Shown here one piece after another: positions 52,973 to 61,173 of a DNA stretch of 64,000 bases. Source of the stretch: Streptomyces litmocidini (GTDB lineage Bacteria > Actinomycetota > Actinomycetes > Streptomycetales > Streptomycetaceae); assembly GCF_014649755.1 (NCBI RefSeq), contig NZ_BMTQ01000009.1, positions 186,001-250,000 of the forward strand. The letters are read 5' to 3'. The position numbers were made by a program, and so were the translations under genes. The stretch's first letter is position 1, and each line of letters begins with the position of its first letter. The notes beneath the pieces are model-generated. The model worked only from the letters and a program-made list of their open reading frames with translations, was not told where the DNA came from and did not search any database.

Positions 52973-54079
52973 ATGATCACCTTCATCCCCCTGACCGGAT
53001 TCCTCGGGGCGGGCAAGACCACGACCATGACCGCCGCCGCGCTCGCGCTCCAGGCGCAGGGCCGCAAGGTCGCTGTCATCACCAACGACCAGGGCGTCGA
53101 ACTGGTCGACACCAAGCTGGTGCGCAGCAAGCTCGACAGCGTCGCCGAGGTCACCGGCGGCTGTTTCTGCTGCAAGTTCGAGGACCTCGTCGAGGCCGTC
53201 GTCGCGCTCGTCGCCTCCGACGGCGTCGACACCGTGATCGCCGAAGCCGTCGGCAGCTGCACGGACCTCCAGGCCACCGTCGTACGACCGCTGCGCCAGT
53301 ACTACGGCGACGACATGGTCGTCGCCCCCCTGACCACCGTGGTCGACCCGCTGCGGCACCTGGCCTTCGCCCGTGCCGCCGAGCGGGGCGAGCCGGAGTC
53401 GGACCTGTCGTACCTCTTCCGTCAGCAGGTCACCGAGGCCGACGTCATCGCCGTGAACAAGCTGGACACGATCGAGGCGGACCGGGCCGAGGAGCTGCTC
53501 GCCTCGCTCCGTACGAGCAACCCGAAGGCGACCGTCGTCGGTTACTCGGCCACCACGGGCGCCCACCTGGAGACGCTGCTCGACGCGTGGCAGGCGCCGG
53601 CGGCCAACGAGGACGTCGTCCTCGACATCGACTACGACCGCTACGCGGCCGCCGAGGCCCAGCTCGCCTGGATGAACCAGGAACTCGACCTCACCGCCGC
53701 CGGAGAGGGTTTCGACGCGACCGCGTGGGCCCGGACCGTCCTCCAGGAGCTGTCCGCCTGGGCCGCGGAGCACGACGCCGTGATCGGCCACGCCAAGATC
53801 ACCGTGGAGACGGCCGACGGCGACTTCGCCAAGCTCAGCCTCACCGAGTCCGGTGCGCAGCCCACCCTCGACCGCGCCGCCGACGCGCACGCGCCGACCG
53901 GACGGGCCGTCGTCAACGCCCGGGTCGCCTGCGAGCCGGATGCCCTGGACGCGGCCGTCACCGAGGCCGTCGAGGCCGCCGACCTGGCCACCGCCGTCAC
54001 CTCCTCGGCGACCACCCCGGTGTCGTTCAAGCCCTCCTACCCGCGCCCCGTGCACCGTCTCGCCCCCGCCGGCGCCTGA
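52973..54079 (+). CDS. G3E-family GTPase (COG0523/CobW-like metallochaperone)
   Basis: The 368-residue protein has Walker A GFLGAGKTTT (residues 9-18), the metal-binding GGCFCC motif (Cys64, Cys66, Cys67), the Glu-Ala-Val-Gly-Ser switch region, NKLD for guanine, and a C-terminal CobW-like domain. G3E GTPases such as HypB, UreG and CobW insert or hand over metals using GTP. In this operon, between the FemAB-like gene and arsM, it might deliver As(III) or assemble the iron-sulfur or metal centre of ArsL. Neither role is established for the family. The C-x-C-C thiolates are well suited to As(III). Confidence 0.82.
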   Translation: MITFIPLTGFLGAGKTTTMTAAALALQAQGRKVAVITNDQGVELVDTKLVRSKLDSVAEVTGGCFCCKFEDLVEAVVALVASDGVDTVIAEAVGSCTDLQATVVRPLRQYYGDDMVVAPLTTVVDPLRHLAFARAAERGEPESDLSYLFRQQVTEADVIAVNKLDTIEADRAEELLASLRTSNPKATVVGYSATTGAHLETLLDAWQAPAANEDVVLDIDYDRYAAAEAQLAWMNQELDLTAAGEGFDATAWARTVLQELSAWAAEHDAVIGHAKITVETADGDFAKLSLTESGAQPTLDRAADAHAPTGRAVVNARVACEPDALDAAVTEAVEAADLATAVTSSATTPVSFKPSYPRPVHRLAPAGA

Positions 54080-54097
54080 CCGAGAAGGACCACCGTC

Positions 54098-54886
54098 ATG
54101 AGCGACACCACCACCGCCGGCAGCCTGCAGGAAGAGGTCCGGGAGTACTACCGGGCCAAGGCCGCCGAAGCCGAGACGAGCGGCGCCTGCTGCTCGCCGG
54201 ACCCGCAGACCTTCGGCCCCGCCGCGTACGACGAGATCGGCCCCGGCACCGCCCCGGACGCCGCCCTCCTCGCCAGCCTCGGCTGCGGCAACCCGAGCGC
54301 CGTCGCCGAACTGCGCGAGGGCGAGACGGTCCTGGACCTCGGCTCCGGAGGCGGCCTGGACGTCATCCTCAGTGCCCGGCGCGTCGGTCCCGACGGCCGC
54401 GTCTTCGGCCTGGACTTCCTGGAGGAGATGCTCGCCCTCGCCGCCCGCAACGTCGCCGACGCCGAGGTCGACAACGTCGTCCTCCTCAAGGGAACGATCG
54501 AGTCCATCCCGCTGCCCGCCGACACCGTCGACGTGATCATCTCCAACTGCGTGATCAACCTGTCCCTGAACAAGCCCGCCGTCTTCGCCGAGATGGCCCG
54601 CGTCCTCGCCCCCGGTGGTCGCCTCGGCATCAGCGACGTCGTCGCCGAGGACCGGCTCAGCCCCGAGGAGCGGGCCGAGCGCGGCGGACACAGCCAGTGC
54701 ATCGCGGGTGCCCTCTCGGTCGCCGAGTACAAGGAACTCCTCGACGCGGTCGGTCTGAAGGACGCGGAGGTCGTCTTCACCCAGGAGGCGGCCGACGGCC
54801 TCCACGCCGCGATCATCCGCGCCCACAAGCCGGTCGACGGCACCGCCGGCGCGCAGGAGTGCGAGCCCGGCGGCACCTGCTGCTGA
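54098..54886 (+). CDS. arsM: Arsenite S-adenosylmethionine methyltransferase ArsM
   Basis: The 262-residue protein has the ArsM N-terminal region with Cys31-Cys32 (SGACCSPD), motif I VLDLGSGGGLDVILSARRVG, and the two As(III)-binding cysteines in SNCVINLSLNKP (Cys151) and GGHSQCIAGALS (Cys201). It ends EPGGTCC. ArsM adds methyl groups from SAM to trivalent arsenic. In arsinothricin producers it methylates the ArsL product. It lies 18 bp after the GTPase gene and is the last gene before a strong terminator. Confidence 0.93.
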   Translation: MSDTTTAGSLQEEVREYYRAKAAEAETSGACCSPDPQTFGPAAYDEIGPGTAPDAALLASLGCGNPSAVAELREGETVLDLGSGGGLDVILSARRVGPDGRVFGLDFLEEMLALAARNVADAEVDNVVLLKGTIESIPLPADTVDVIISNCVINLSLNKPAVFAEMARVLAPGGRLGISDVVAEDRLSPEERAERGGHSQCIAGALSVAEYKELLDAVGLKDAEVVFTQEAADGLHAAIIRAHKPVDGTAGAQECEPGGTCC

Positions 54887-54901
54887 GCACGTCACCGCAC
54901 C

Positions 54902-54940
54902 CGAGCCGTGGCCGGAGCCGAACGCTCCGGCCACGGCTCG
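54902..54940. terminator. Strong hairpin terminator of the arsL-arsM operon
   Basis: A perfect 17-bp stem (CGAGCCGTGGCCGGAGC / GCTCCGGCCACGGCTCG) with a 5-base loop starts 15 bp after the arsM stop. Confidence 0.85.
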
Positions 54941-55106
54941 CACCGTCGCACCCGCCCGCGTCCCCTCGCGACCGTGGGCGGACGACCAAGCTCCCGACGG
55001 CACGACCGGGTCCGCACTTCGCCGCAGCCGACGGCGCGGAGACGATCCCCGCGGCCGCCGACGAGCGGGTGCGTGATAGGGGCTGATGCGTCGTTGCTGG
55101 TGGATG

Positions 55107-55520
55107 TCATGATCCGGGCGTGACGATCCTGACAGTGGCGCCGGAGCAGTGAGCAGGGCGCTTGCCGTGGCCAGGACCGTTCAAGTGGTGCGGCGTGTGG
55201 ATCGCTCTCGGGGATTTCCGCCGGATGGCTCGGAGGACGAGGTCGTAGATGTTCCAGCCCCAGCCGATCTTGGTGCGGGTCGCCGGGACGTGACCGGATC
55301 CGGACGGCTTGCCCCGGTAGGCATACAGGTCGCCTCCGGGGGTGCGGGCCAGCAGGTCGAGGCCGTTCCAGCGACCGAGGTCCTCGGTGCCGGCGAGCGT
55401 GTCGTAGGTGCTCCAGCCGCCGCCGGCTCTCACCCGCGCGTCGAACGGTCCGCTCGACGGGTGCTCGGCGGAGCTGTGGGTGTACTTCCACAGGACGCCG
55501 GCCGTGTCACGGGCGACCAT
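55107..55520 (-). pseudogene. FG-GAP/VCBS-repeat protein fragment
   Basis: The frame reads MVARDTAGVLWKYTHSSAEH, FDARVRAGGGWSTYDTLAG, LGRWNGLDLLARTPGGDLYAYRG and TKIGWGWNIYDLV. This is about one and a half of the beta-propeller repeats (ARDTxGxLWxYxG ... GGGW) common in secreted Streptomyces proteins. There is no signal peptide, the number of blades is far too small, and after YDLV the sequence turns into unrelated basic residues. It is a remnant lying between the two halves of the arsenic island. Confidence 0.65.
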
Positions 55521-55775
55521 GCTCACTGAACCTCTTTCACCCTCCAGCACAGGATGAAAGAGGCTCACTGAGTGGACCCGGTGGTGTGCGTCCGGTGCGG
55601 TGGTGCGCACCGACGAGACCCGGCTCCACTCCACCGAGTGGAGTCCGCTCGCGCGACGGTGTGACCGGACAAACGATTCATCATGGCCCGTCCGTGTGGC
55701 ACCGGGATTGCCTCGTCACCACGAGGGGCATTGCTCGCCCTGCTCGCCGCTTTCACCTGCGAACCAGGAACTTCG

Positions 55776-56117
55776 ATGCGTCTTCGCTCTGCTCTCGCCA
55801 CCGCTGCCGCCGCTCTCCTGCTGGCGACTGTCCCCGGTTCGGCCTCCGCGGCCGAGGGGCAGTTCCGGTACACGTACCGGACGTCCGGCGGATATGAGGC
55901 GGTCGGCTTCCTCGACAACCCCGATAGCGGCACCTGCATCGATATCCAGGGAACCGCTCAGGAGCCCGGCTCTGCCGCCTACGCCCCGAAGAACCGTACC
56001 GACGCCACAGCCGTGGTCTTCCTGGAGCCCAACTGCGAGGGCGACTCCTTCTACAGCCTGCGCCCGGGCGGAGGCGCCTCGGATCGCCTTCTGGTCCGGT
56101 CGGTCCTCTTCTCCTGA
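55776..56117 (+). CDS. Small secreted protein of unknown function
   Basis: The ATG at 55776 gives 113 residues with a clear signal peptide (MRLRSALATAAAALLLATVP, cleavage likely after GSASA). The mature part of about 83 residues has two cysteines (GTCIDIQG and EPNCEGDSFYSL) that could form one disulfide. It resembles small secreted beta-rich Streptomyces proteins, but I cannot name a family. A longer in-frame start at 55683 would bury the signal peptide and is rejected. Confidence 0.65.
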   Translation: MRLRSALATAAAALLLATVPGSASAAEGQFRYTYRTSGGYEAVGFLDNPDSGTCIDIQGTAQEPGSAAYAPKNRTDATAVVFLEPNCEGDSFYSLRPGGGASDRLLVRSVLFS

Positions 56118-56229
56118 CGGTGGGAGTGGATCCCACCCGGTGGGGTCCACTCCGGTGCGCCCTGGGCCGGTGGGGGAGCGGGGCATCCCGACGTCCGCCC
56201 CCTCCACCAGATGATCGCTTCCAAGGTGT

Positions 56230-56915
56230 TCAGCGGTCGTCTGAGGGCAGGAAGGCAAGCGCCTGCTGAAGGTTGTGCTCGGCGATCCCCCTCATCGCTT
56301 CACGGTCGGGGAAGTCTCCGTCCAGCAGCCGCAGCGGTCCGGCGACGAGCGACAGCCGCATCGCCGGCATGTGGAAGGCCAGGCGCTGTCCATCGAGGCG
56401 ACCGCTGTTCAGCCACCGATAGTGCTCGCCGAAGCGGATTCGTGGGAACGCGTGCTCCCGTTCGACGTCGAAGAACATCAGGCCCTCGATGCCGATGAGG
56501 ACCGGCTGCCCGAGCCGGTCCACCAGCACGTGGTCCGGTCCGAGCTCCCCGTGGACGAGCCCGCACTCCGAGCGCGGACACACGGAGGCGGCCGGCCCGC
56601 GAGCCACCGGCTCCAGGCGGTCCCGGACGCGCGTGATCCGGGCGTCGCGCGAGGCGGCCTCAGCGAGGTCGTCGAGCGCGCGGTCGAGGACGACCTGCTC
56701 ACACGATCGGCCCCGGGAGGTGCCGCCGCTGTCGATCAGGGCGACCTTGCCGAAGCCCGGTCCTGTGTGCCGCCGCATTAGGTCGAGTGCCTCAGCCGGC
56801 AGCGCCAAGGTTGTCTCCGCGTGGTGCGGGTCGCGGCGGAGCGGTGCCTCGAGGTTCTCGCCGGGCACGTCCTCGACGACGGCGATGTCCGCCGGGTAGT
56901 GGCTCCGTCGCTCGT
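56230..56915 (-). pseudogene. Phosphotransferase (APH-like) remnant, 5'-truncated/frameshifted
   Basis: The frame encodes YPADIAVVEDVPGENLEAPL, then HAETTLALPAEALDLMRRH, the kinase-like loop CGLVHGELGPDHVLVD, VLIGIEGLMFFDVEREHAFP and FGEHYRWL. This is the C-terminal lobe of an actinomycete aminoglycoside-phosphotransferase-fold protein. The catalytic HGD Asp reads Glu and the second Asp region reads IEG, as in several such Streptomyces homologues. Upstream, FLPVALADPTGRSWHFAP continues the protein in another frame near 56930, so the gene is frameshifted and lacks its N-lobe. Confidence 0.65.
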
Positions 56916-57191
56916 GGCCGTGGAGCGAAGTGCCAGCTCCTGCCCGTCGGGTCCGCCAACGCGACGGGCAGGAACTGGTGTTCGTGGGGGCGACGGCGTG
57001 GGCTTCGGCGCGGCCTCAGGCCGTGACGGCGACGCCTGCGGCGCCTCGCTCGTGTCGGCGGGGGCGGCGAGGCACCGCTCCGCGTCGCCTGCGGCCCGGC
57101 AGCCGGAGCCCGCCGGGGTGACGGCCCGCCGGGGTGACGGCCTGGCGGCAGGTGTGGTCGGCCTCGCCCCCGGCCGCCGCGTTCGAGCCGG

Positions 57192-57620
57192 TCAACGGGG
57201 TCGCTCCTCCTGCTTCGTGTCGATCTCGGCGATGAGTCCCTCGATCAGGCCCTTGATCTCGTCGCGGATCGGACGGACGGCCTCGACGCCTTGGCCGGCC
57301 GGGTCCTCCAGGGCCCAGTCGAGGTACTTCTTGCCGGGGAAGACCGGGCAGGCGTCGCCGCAGCCCATGGTGATGACGTAGTCGGACGCCTGGACCGCCT
57401 CGGTGGTCAGCACCTTCGGCCTCTGGTCGGAGATGTCGACACCGACCTCACGCATCGCCTCGACCGCGGCCGGGTTGACCTGGTCGCCGGGAACCGAACC
57501 GGCGGAGCGGACCTCGACGCGGTCGCCGGCCAGGTGGCGCAGGAATCCGGCGGCCATCTGGGAGCGGCCCGCGTTGTGGACGCAGACGAAGAGCACGGAG
57601 GCGAGCGGAGCGGTGGTCAT
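57192..57620 (-). CDS. arsC: Arsenate reductase (low-molecular-weight phosphatase family)
   Basis: The 142-residue protein has the P-loop C13-VHNAGRS20 near the N-terminus and MGCGDACPVFPGKKYLDWAL with Cys87 and Cys91, the arrangement of LMW-PTPase-type ArsC enzymes (thioredoxin- or mycothiol-linked). It reduces arsenate to arsenite, the form used by Acr3 and by ArsL/ArsM. It is divergent from arsR-acr3 with a shared 71-bp control region. Confidence 0.93.
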   Translation of the reverse strand: MTTAPLASVLFVCVHNAGRSQMAAGFLRHLAGDRVEVRSAGSVPGDQVNPAAVEAMREVGVDISDQRPKVLTTEAVQASDYVITMGCGDACPVFPGKKYLDWALEDPAGQGVEAVRPIRDEIKGLIEGLIAEIDTKQEERPR

Positions 57621-57691
57621 CGGTTCTTCCTTGCCGGCGAGAGGTCAGCCCCGGCTGGTATCAGCAGCGAGTGATGTGACAATATCAGCCC
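57621..57691. promoter_or_regulatory. Divergent arsC / arsR-acr3 promoter-operator
   Basis: The 71-bp gap contains TGAT-N8-ATCA (TGATGTGACAATATCA at 57672-57687) and a -10-like GACAAT 9 bases before the arsR ATG, with no ribosome binding site. The arsR message may therefore be leaderless. An ArsR dimer bound here would shut off both directions. Confidence 0.55.
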
Positions 57692-58000
57692 ATGATGACG
57701 TCAGTCGATACTGATCTGATCCGGGTTCTGGCCGATCCGCTCAGGCTCCGGATCGTGACCCTGCTCGCCCGCGAGACCCTCTGCACCACCCACCTCGTCG
57801 AGGAGACGGGCGCCAGGCAGACCAACCTCTCCAACCACCTGCGCGTGCTGCGCGAAGCCGGTGTGGTGGAGACCGAGCCCTGCGGTCGCTTCACGTACTA
57901 CCGCCTGAAGCCGGACGCCATCGCCCAGCTCGCCGGCCAGTTCGCCGACCTGGCCGAGAGCGCCCGTACCGCTGCCGAGAACAAGAGGGCCTGTCCGTGA
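57692..58000 (+). CDS. arsR: ArsR-family arsenic repressor 1
   Basis: The 102-residue protein is a winged helix (VLADPLRLRIVTLLARETLC, TNLSNHLRVLREAGVVETEP, GRFTYYRL). The classical ELCVCDL site is replaced by TLC31TTHL. Other cysteines are Cys64 (EPCGRF) and Cys101 at the C-terminus, so arsenite is probably bound by a different trio, as in other actinobacterial ArsR types. It overlaps acr3 by GTGA. It is almost identical over residues 28-72 to the repressor at 60865. Confidence 0.9.
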   Translation: MMTSVDTDLIRVLADPLRLRIVTLLARETLCTTHLVEETGARQTNLSNHLRVLREAGVVETEPCGRFTYYRLKPDAIAQLAGQFADLAESARTAAENKRACP

Positions 58001-59082
58001 CCCCCACCCAAGCGCCCGCTCCGGCGGCGCGTTCCTCGGTCGTCGGGAGGCTGTCGACGCTCGATCGCTTCCTCGCCGTCTGGATCCTCCTCGCCATGGG
58101 CCTCGGCCTCGGGCTCGGGAGGCTGGTCCCCGGCCTGAACGACGCGTTGGCCGAGGTGGAGATCGGCGGCATCTCGCTGCCCATCGCCGTCGGCCTGCTG
58201 ATCATGATGTACCCGGTCCTCGCGAAGGTCCGGTACGACGAGCTCGACGTCGTGACCGGCGACAAGAAGCTCATGGTCTCGTCGCTCGTCATCAACTGGG
58301 TCATCGGCCCGGCCTTCATGTTCGCCCTCGCCTGGATCTTCCTGCCGGACCTGCCCGAGTACCGCACCGGCCTGATCGTCGTGGGTCTGGCGCGCTGCAT
58401 CGCCATGGTGATCATCTGGAACGACCTCGCCTGCGGCGACCGCGAGGCCGCCGCTGTCCTCGTCGCCCTGAACTCGGTCTTCCAGGTCATCGCCTTCGGC
58501 GTCCTGGGCTGGTTCTACCTCGATCTGCTGCCCGGCCGGCTCGGCCTCGGCGAGGGCGAGACGCTCGACGTCTCCCCGTGGAAGATCGCCCTGAACGTCG
58601 TCATCTTCCTCGGCGTCCCGCTGGTCGCCGGCTTCCTCACCCGCCGGATCGGCGAGCAGCGGATGGGCCGGGAGTCGTACGAGACGAAGTTCCTGCCGAA
58701 GATCGGACCGTGGGCGCTCCACGGGCTGCTCTTCACGATCGTCATCCTCTTCGCGCTCCAGGGGAAGACCATCACCTCGCAGCCGCTGGACGTCGCAAGG
58801 ATCGCCCTCCCGCTCCTCGTCTACTTCGCGGTCATGTGGTTCGGCACCTTCGCGCTCGGCAAGGCCATCGGCCTCGACTACGACCGCACCGCGACGCTCG
58901 CCTTCACCGCGGCCGGCAACAACTTCGAGCTCGCCATCGCCGTCGCCATCGCCACCTTCGGCGTCACCTCCGGCCAGGCCCTCTCCGGAGTCGTCGGCCC
59001 CCTCATCGAGGTCCCGGTCCTGGTCGCGCTCGTGTACGTGTCGCTGGCCCGGCGCAAGAAGTTCGCCCCCGCCCAGCAGTAG
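57997..59082 (+). CDS. acr3: Acr3-type arsenite efflux permease
   Basis: The GTG at 57997 overlaps the arsR stop. The 361-residue protein has ten hydrophobic helices and the Acr3 core motif GLARCIAMVIIWNDLACGD with the functional Cys134, plus TAAGNNFELAIAVAIATFGV. Acr3 expels arsenite, and in some cases organoarsenicals, using the proton gradient. Its place in an arsR-acr3-arsO unit is standard for Streptomyces arsenic islands. Confidence 0.95.
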   Translation: MTPTQAPAPAARSSVVGRLSTLDRFLAVWILLAMGLGLGLGRLVPGLNDALAEVEIGGISLPIAVGLLIMMYPVLAKVRYDELDVVTGDKKLMVSSLVINWVIGPAFMFALAWIFLPDLPEYRTGLIVVGLARCIAMVIIWNDLACGDREAAAVLVALNSVFQVIAFGVLGWFYLDLLPGRLGLGEGETLDVSPWKIALNVVIFLGVPLVAGFLTRRIGEQRMGRESYETKFLPKIGPWALHGLLFTIVILFALQGKTITSQPLDVARIALPLLVYFAVMWFGTFALGKAIGLDYDRTATLAFTAAGNNFELAIAVAIATFGVTSGQALSGVVGPLIEVPVLVALVYVSLARRKKFAPAQQ

Positions 59083-59100
59083 TCCCGCCGTGTCGCCACT

Positions 59101-59134
59101 CTGCGCCTCGCCCCTCCGCCGGGGCGAGGCGCAG
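59101..59134. terminator. Hairpin between acr3 and arsO
   Basis: A perfect 14-bp stem (CTGCGCCTCGCCCC / GGGGCGAGGCGCAG) with a 6-base loop follows the acr3 stop by 18 bp. It may reduce read-through into arsO or stabilise the acr3 message. Confidence 0.7.
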
Positions 59135-59157
59135 CCGGATGAAGGGAAGTCGAGGAG

Positions 59158-60249
59158 ATGAGCAAGGCGCTCGACGTCGTCGTGATCGGCGGCGGCCAGG
59201 CGGGACTCGCCGCCGGATACCATCTGCGCCGCCTCGGCGGCCTCGACTTCGCCGTCCTCGACGCCCAACCCGCGCCGGGCGGGGCCTGGCAGCGCATGTG
59301 GGACTCGTTGCACCTCTTCTCGCCGGCCGCGTACTCGTCCCTGCCCGGTCGCCTCATGCCGCCGCAGCCGGGGGAGACGTACCCCGAGGCCGCCCACGTG
59401 GTCGACTACCTGACGGACTACGAGCGCCGGTACGAGCTCCCCGTACAGCGGCCCGTTCGCGTCGAGGCGGTCCGCCGCGACGGCGAGCACCTGCGCGTCG
59501 AGACCGACTCCGGTGTCTGGCGCGCCCGCGCCGTCGTCAGTGCCACCGGAACGTGGGCGCGGCCGTTCCTCCCCTCCGTCCCGGGCCGCGGTTCCTTTCC
59601 GGGGCGGCAGCTCCACACCGTCGAGTACCGCACTCCCGGTGAGTTCGCCGGAATGCGGGTCGTCGTCGTCGGAGGCGGGAACTCCGGAGCGCAGGTCGCT
59701 GCCGATCTCGCGTACGACACCGACCTCACGTGGGTCACCCGGCGACCCGCGCGGTTCCTCGCCGACGACGTCGACGGCCGTGTCCTCTTCGACCACGCCA
59801 CCGCCCGCCGCCGTGCCCTCGACGAAGGCCGTGCCGACGGCGGGGGAGTCGCTTCGCTCGGTGACATCGTCGCCGTACCGCCCGTACGCGAAGCCCGCGA
59901 CGCGGGCCTCCTCGAGGCACGACCGATGTTCACGCGTGTGACGGGGACCGGTGTCGAGTGGGCCGACGGTACGCGGGCCGAGGCCGACGCCATCATCTGG
60001 TGCACCGGATTCCGTCCTGCTCTCGCCCACCTCGCCCCGCTCGGGCTCCGCGGGCCTCGCGGACGCGTTCCCACCCGGGGGACAGAGGCTGTCGGAGAGC
60101 CCCGGCTCCATCTGCTCGGGTACGGCGACTGGACCGGGCCCGCCTCGGCCACCCTTGTCGGCGTCGGCCGTCCCGCACGCGAAGCCGCGCGGGCCATCGC
60201 CGCCCTTCTGCGCCGAGGCGACGCAGGTGAACGGACGGTGAACGCCTGA
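59158..60249 (+). CDS. arsO: ArsO-type flavin-dependent monooxygenase
   Basis: The 363-residue protein has two dinucleotide-binding motifs: FAD at VVIGGGQAGLAAGYHLRRLG and NADPH at VVVVGGGNSGAQVAADLAYD. It also has APGGAWQRMWDSLHLFSPAA, ATGTWARPFLPSVPG and a C-terminal YGDWTGPASATLVGVGRPAR, all typical of the YhdE/ArsO group of flavoprotein monooxygenases. ArsO is recurrent in Streptomyces arsenic islands and contributes to resistance. Its exact reaction is not settled. Here it could also oxidise a trivalent product to the pentavalent form. Confidence 0.85.
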   Translation: MSKALDVVVIGGGQAGLAAGYHLRRLGGLDFAVLDAQPAPGGAWQRMWDSLHLFSPAAYSSLPGRLMPPQPGETYPEAAHVVDYLTDYERRYELPVQRPVRVEAVRRDGEHLRVETDSGVWRARAVVSATGTWARPFLPSVPGRGSFPGRQLHTVEYRTPGEFAGMRVVVVGGGNSGAQVAADLAYDTDLTWVTRRPARFLADDVDGRVLFDHATARRRALDEGRADGGGVASLGDIVAVPPVREARDAGLLEARPMFTRVTGTGVEWADGTRAEADAIIWCTGFRPALAHLAPLGLRGPRGRVPTRGTEAVGEPRLHLLGYGDWTGPASATLVGVGRPAREAARAIAALLRRGDAGERTVNA

Positions 60250-60304
60250 CGGATGTCGATCATCGGATTGGCCGTGGAATCTTGTCGGCTCGTATGGTGT
60301 CAGG

Positions 60305-60685
60305 ATGGCGATTCCTGCGATGGGCACACCGATCGAGGACGTGAGTGCGGAGCGCTGTGTTCCGTGCTCCCCGGGACTGCTGATCGACCGCGGTGAAGTC
60401 GAGCTGCTGACGGCACAGTTGAAGGCGATGGCCGACCAGACCCGCCTCCAGATCGTCCACCTCATCGACCGGTCGCCGACCGGAGAACTCTGCGTCTGCG
60501 ACCTGACGGAGTCGCTCGACCTGGCGCAGCCCACGGTGAGCCGTCACCTGAAGATCCTCACCACGGCGGGGCTGCTGCGCCGTGAACAGCGAGGAACCTG
60601 GGCCTGGTTCTCGATCCGCTGGGACGCCCTTCGGGAGCTCAGGAAGCGTGCCTTTCCCCAGGGCGCCGACTGCTCGTCTTTCTGA
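60305..60685 (+). CDS. arsR: ArsR-family repressor 2 with canonical ELCVCDL arsenic site
   Basis: The 126-residue protein has the textbook arsenite-sensing motif E-L-C63-V-C65-D-L in helix 3 of the winged helix (AMADQTRLQIVHLIDRSPTG, QPTVSRHLKILTTAGLLRRE, GTWAWFSI). Two more cysteines (Cys18, Cys21) lie in an N-terminal extension. The ATG at 60305 lies 7 bases after a -10-like TATGGT (60293-60298) with no ribosome binding site, so translation may be leaderless. It differs strongly from the other two repressors, so the island has two distinct sensing types. Confidence 0.9.
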   Translation: MAIPAMGTPIEDVSAERCVPCSPGLLIDRGEVELLTAQLKAMADQTRLQIVHLIDRSPTGELCVCDLTESLDLAQPTVSRHLKILTTAGLLRREQRGTWAWFSIRWDALRELRKRAFPQGADCSSF

Positions 60686-60864
60686 CCCTCCCGGTTCGAC
60701 GCGGCGACGCCGCGTCCGTCTCCGCGGCGAGGATCCCGGGAACCTCCGCGGACGTGCCGGTGCCGACTTCGCGCATCGCTGTCTCCTCAAACGGGCTGCG
60801 GTACAACGGCGTTGGAAAATCCGTCGGTTGACACCGGTTGTGCTCGGTGTGTCACGATCAGGCC

Positions 60865-61173
60865 ATGACGACGTCGGTGAACGCGGAACTGCTGAGGGCT
60901 CTGGCGGACCCTCTGCGGCTTCGCATCGTGTGCCTGCTCGCCCGTGAGTCGCTGTGCACGACTCACCTCGTCGAGGAGACGGGCGCGCGGCAGACGAACC
61001 TGTCGAACCATCTCCGGGTTCTCCGGGAAGCGGGTGTCGTGGAGACCGAGCCCTGCGGACGTTTCACCTATTACCGGCTGTGCCCGGAGGCGCCGGCCGA
61101 TCTGGCCGCGTTCTTCGGCGGTCTGGCCGACGGGGGACGCGGAGCCACGGCGGCCCGGCGGCCTTGCGGTTGA
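60865..61173 (+). CDS. arsR: ArsR-family arsenic repressor 3 (close paralogue of repressor 1)
   Basis: The ATG at 60865 gives 102 residues (MTTSVNAELLRALADPLRLR) and lines up from the first residue with the repressor at 57692. The longer TTG start at 60838 is rejected. LCTTHLVEETGARQTNLSNH and onward to FTYYRL is identical in both. Cys31 and Cys64 are kept, as is a penultimate Cys (Cys101). A TTGACA at 60828 and CACGAT at 60853 would start the message near the ATG, again suggesting a leaderless transcript. It is the nearest regulator to the ATP-grasp operon. Confidence 0.88.
   Translation: MTTSVNAELLRALADPLRLRIVCLLARESLCTTHLVEETGARQTNLSNHLRVLREAGVVETEPCGRFTYYRLCPEAPADLAAFFGGLADGGRGATAARRPCG

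Noticed and set aside
55683..55775. Upstream start for the small secreted protein
   Set aside because: It would place 31 residues before a clear signal peptide; the ATG at 55776 starts the signal peptide itself.
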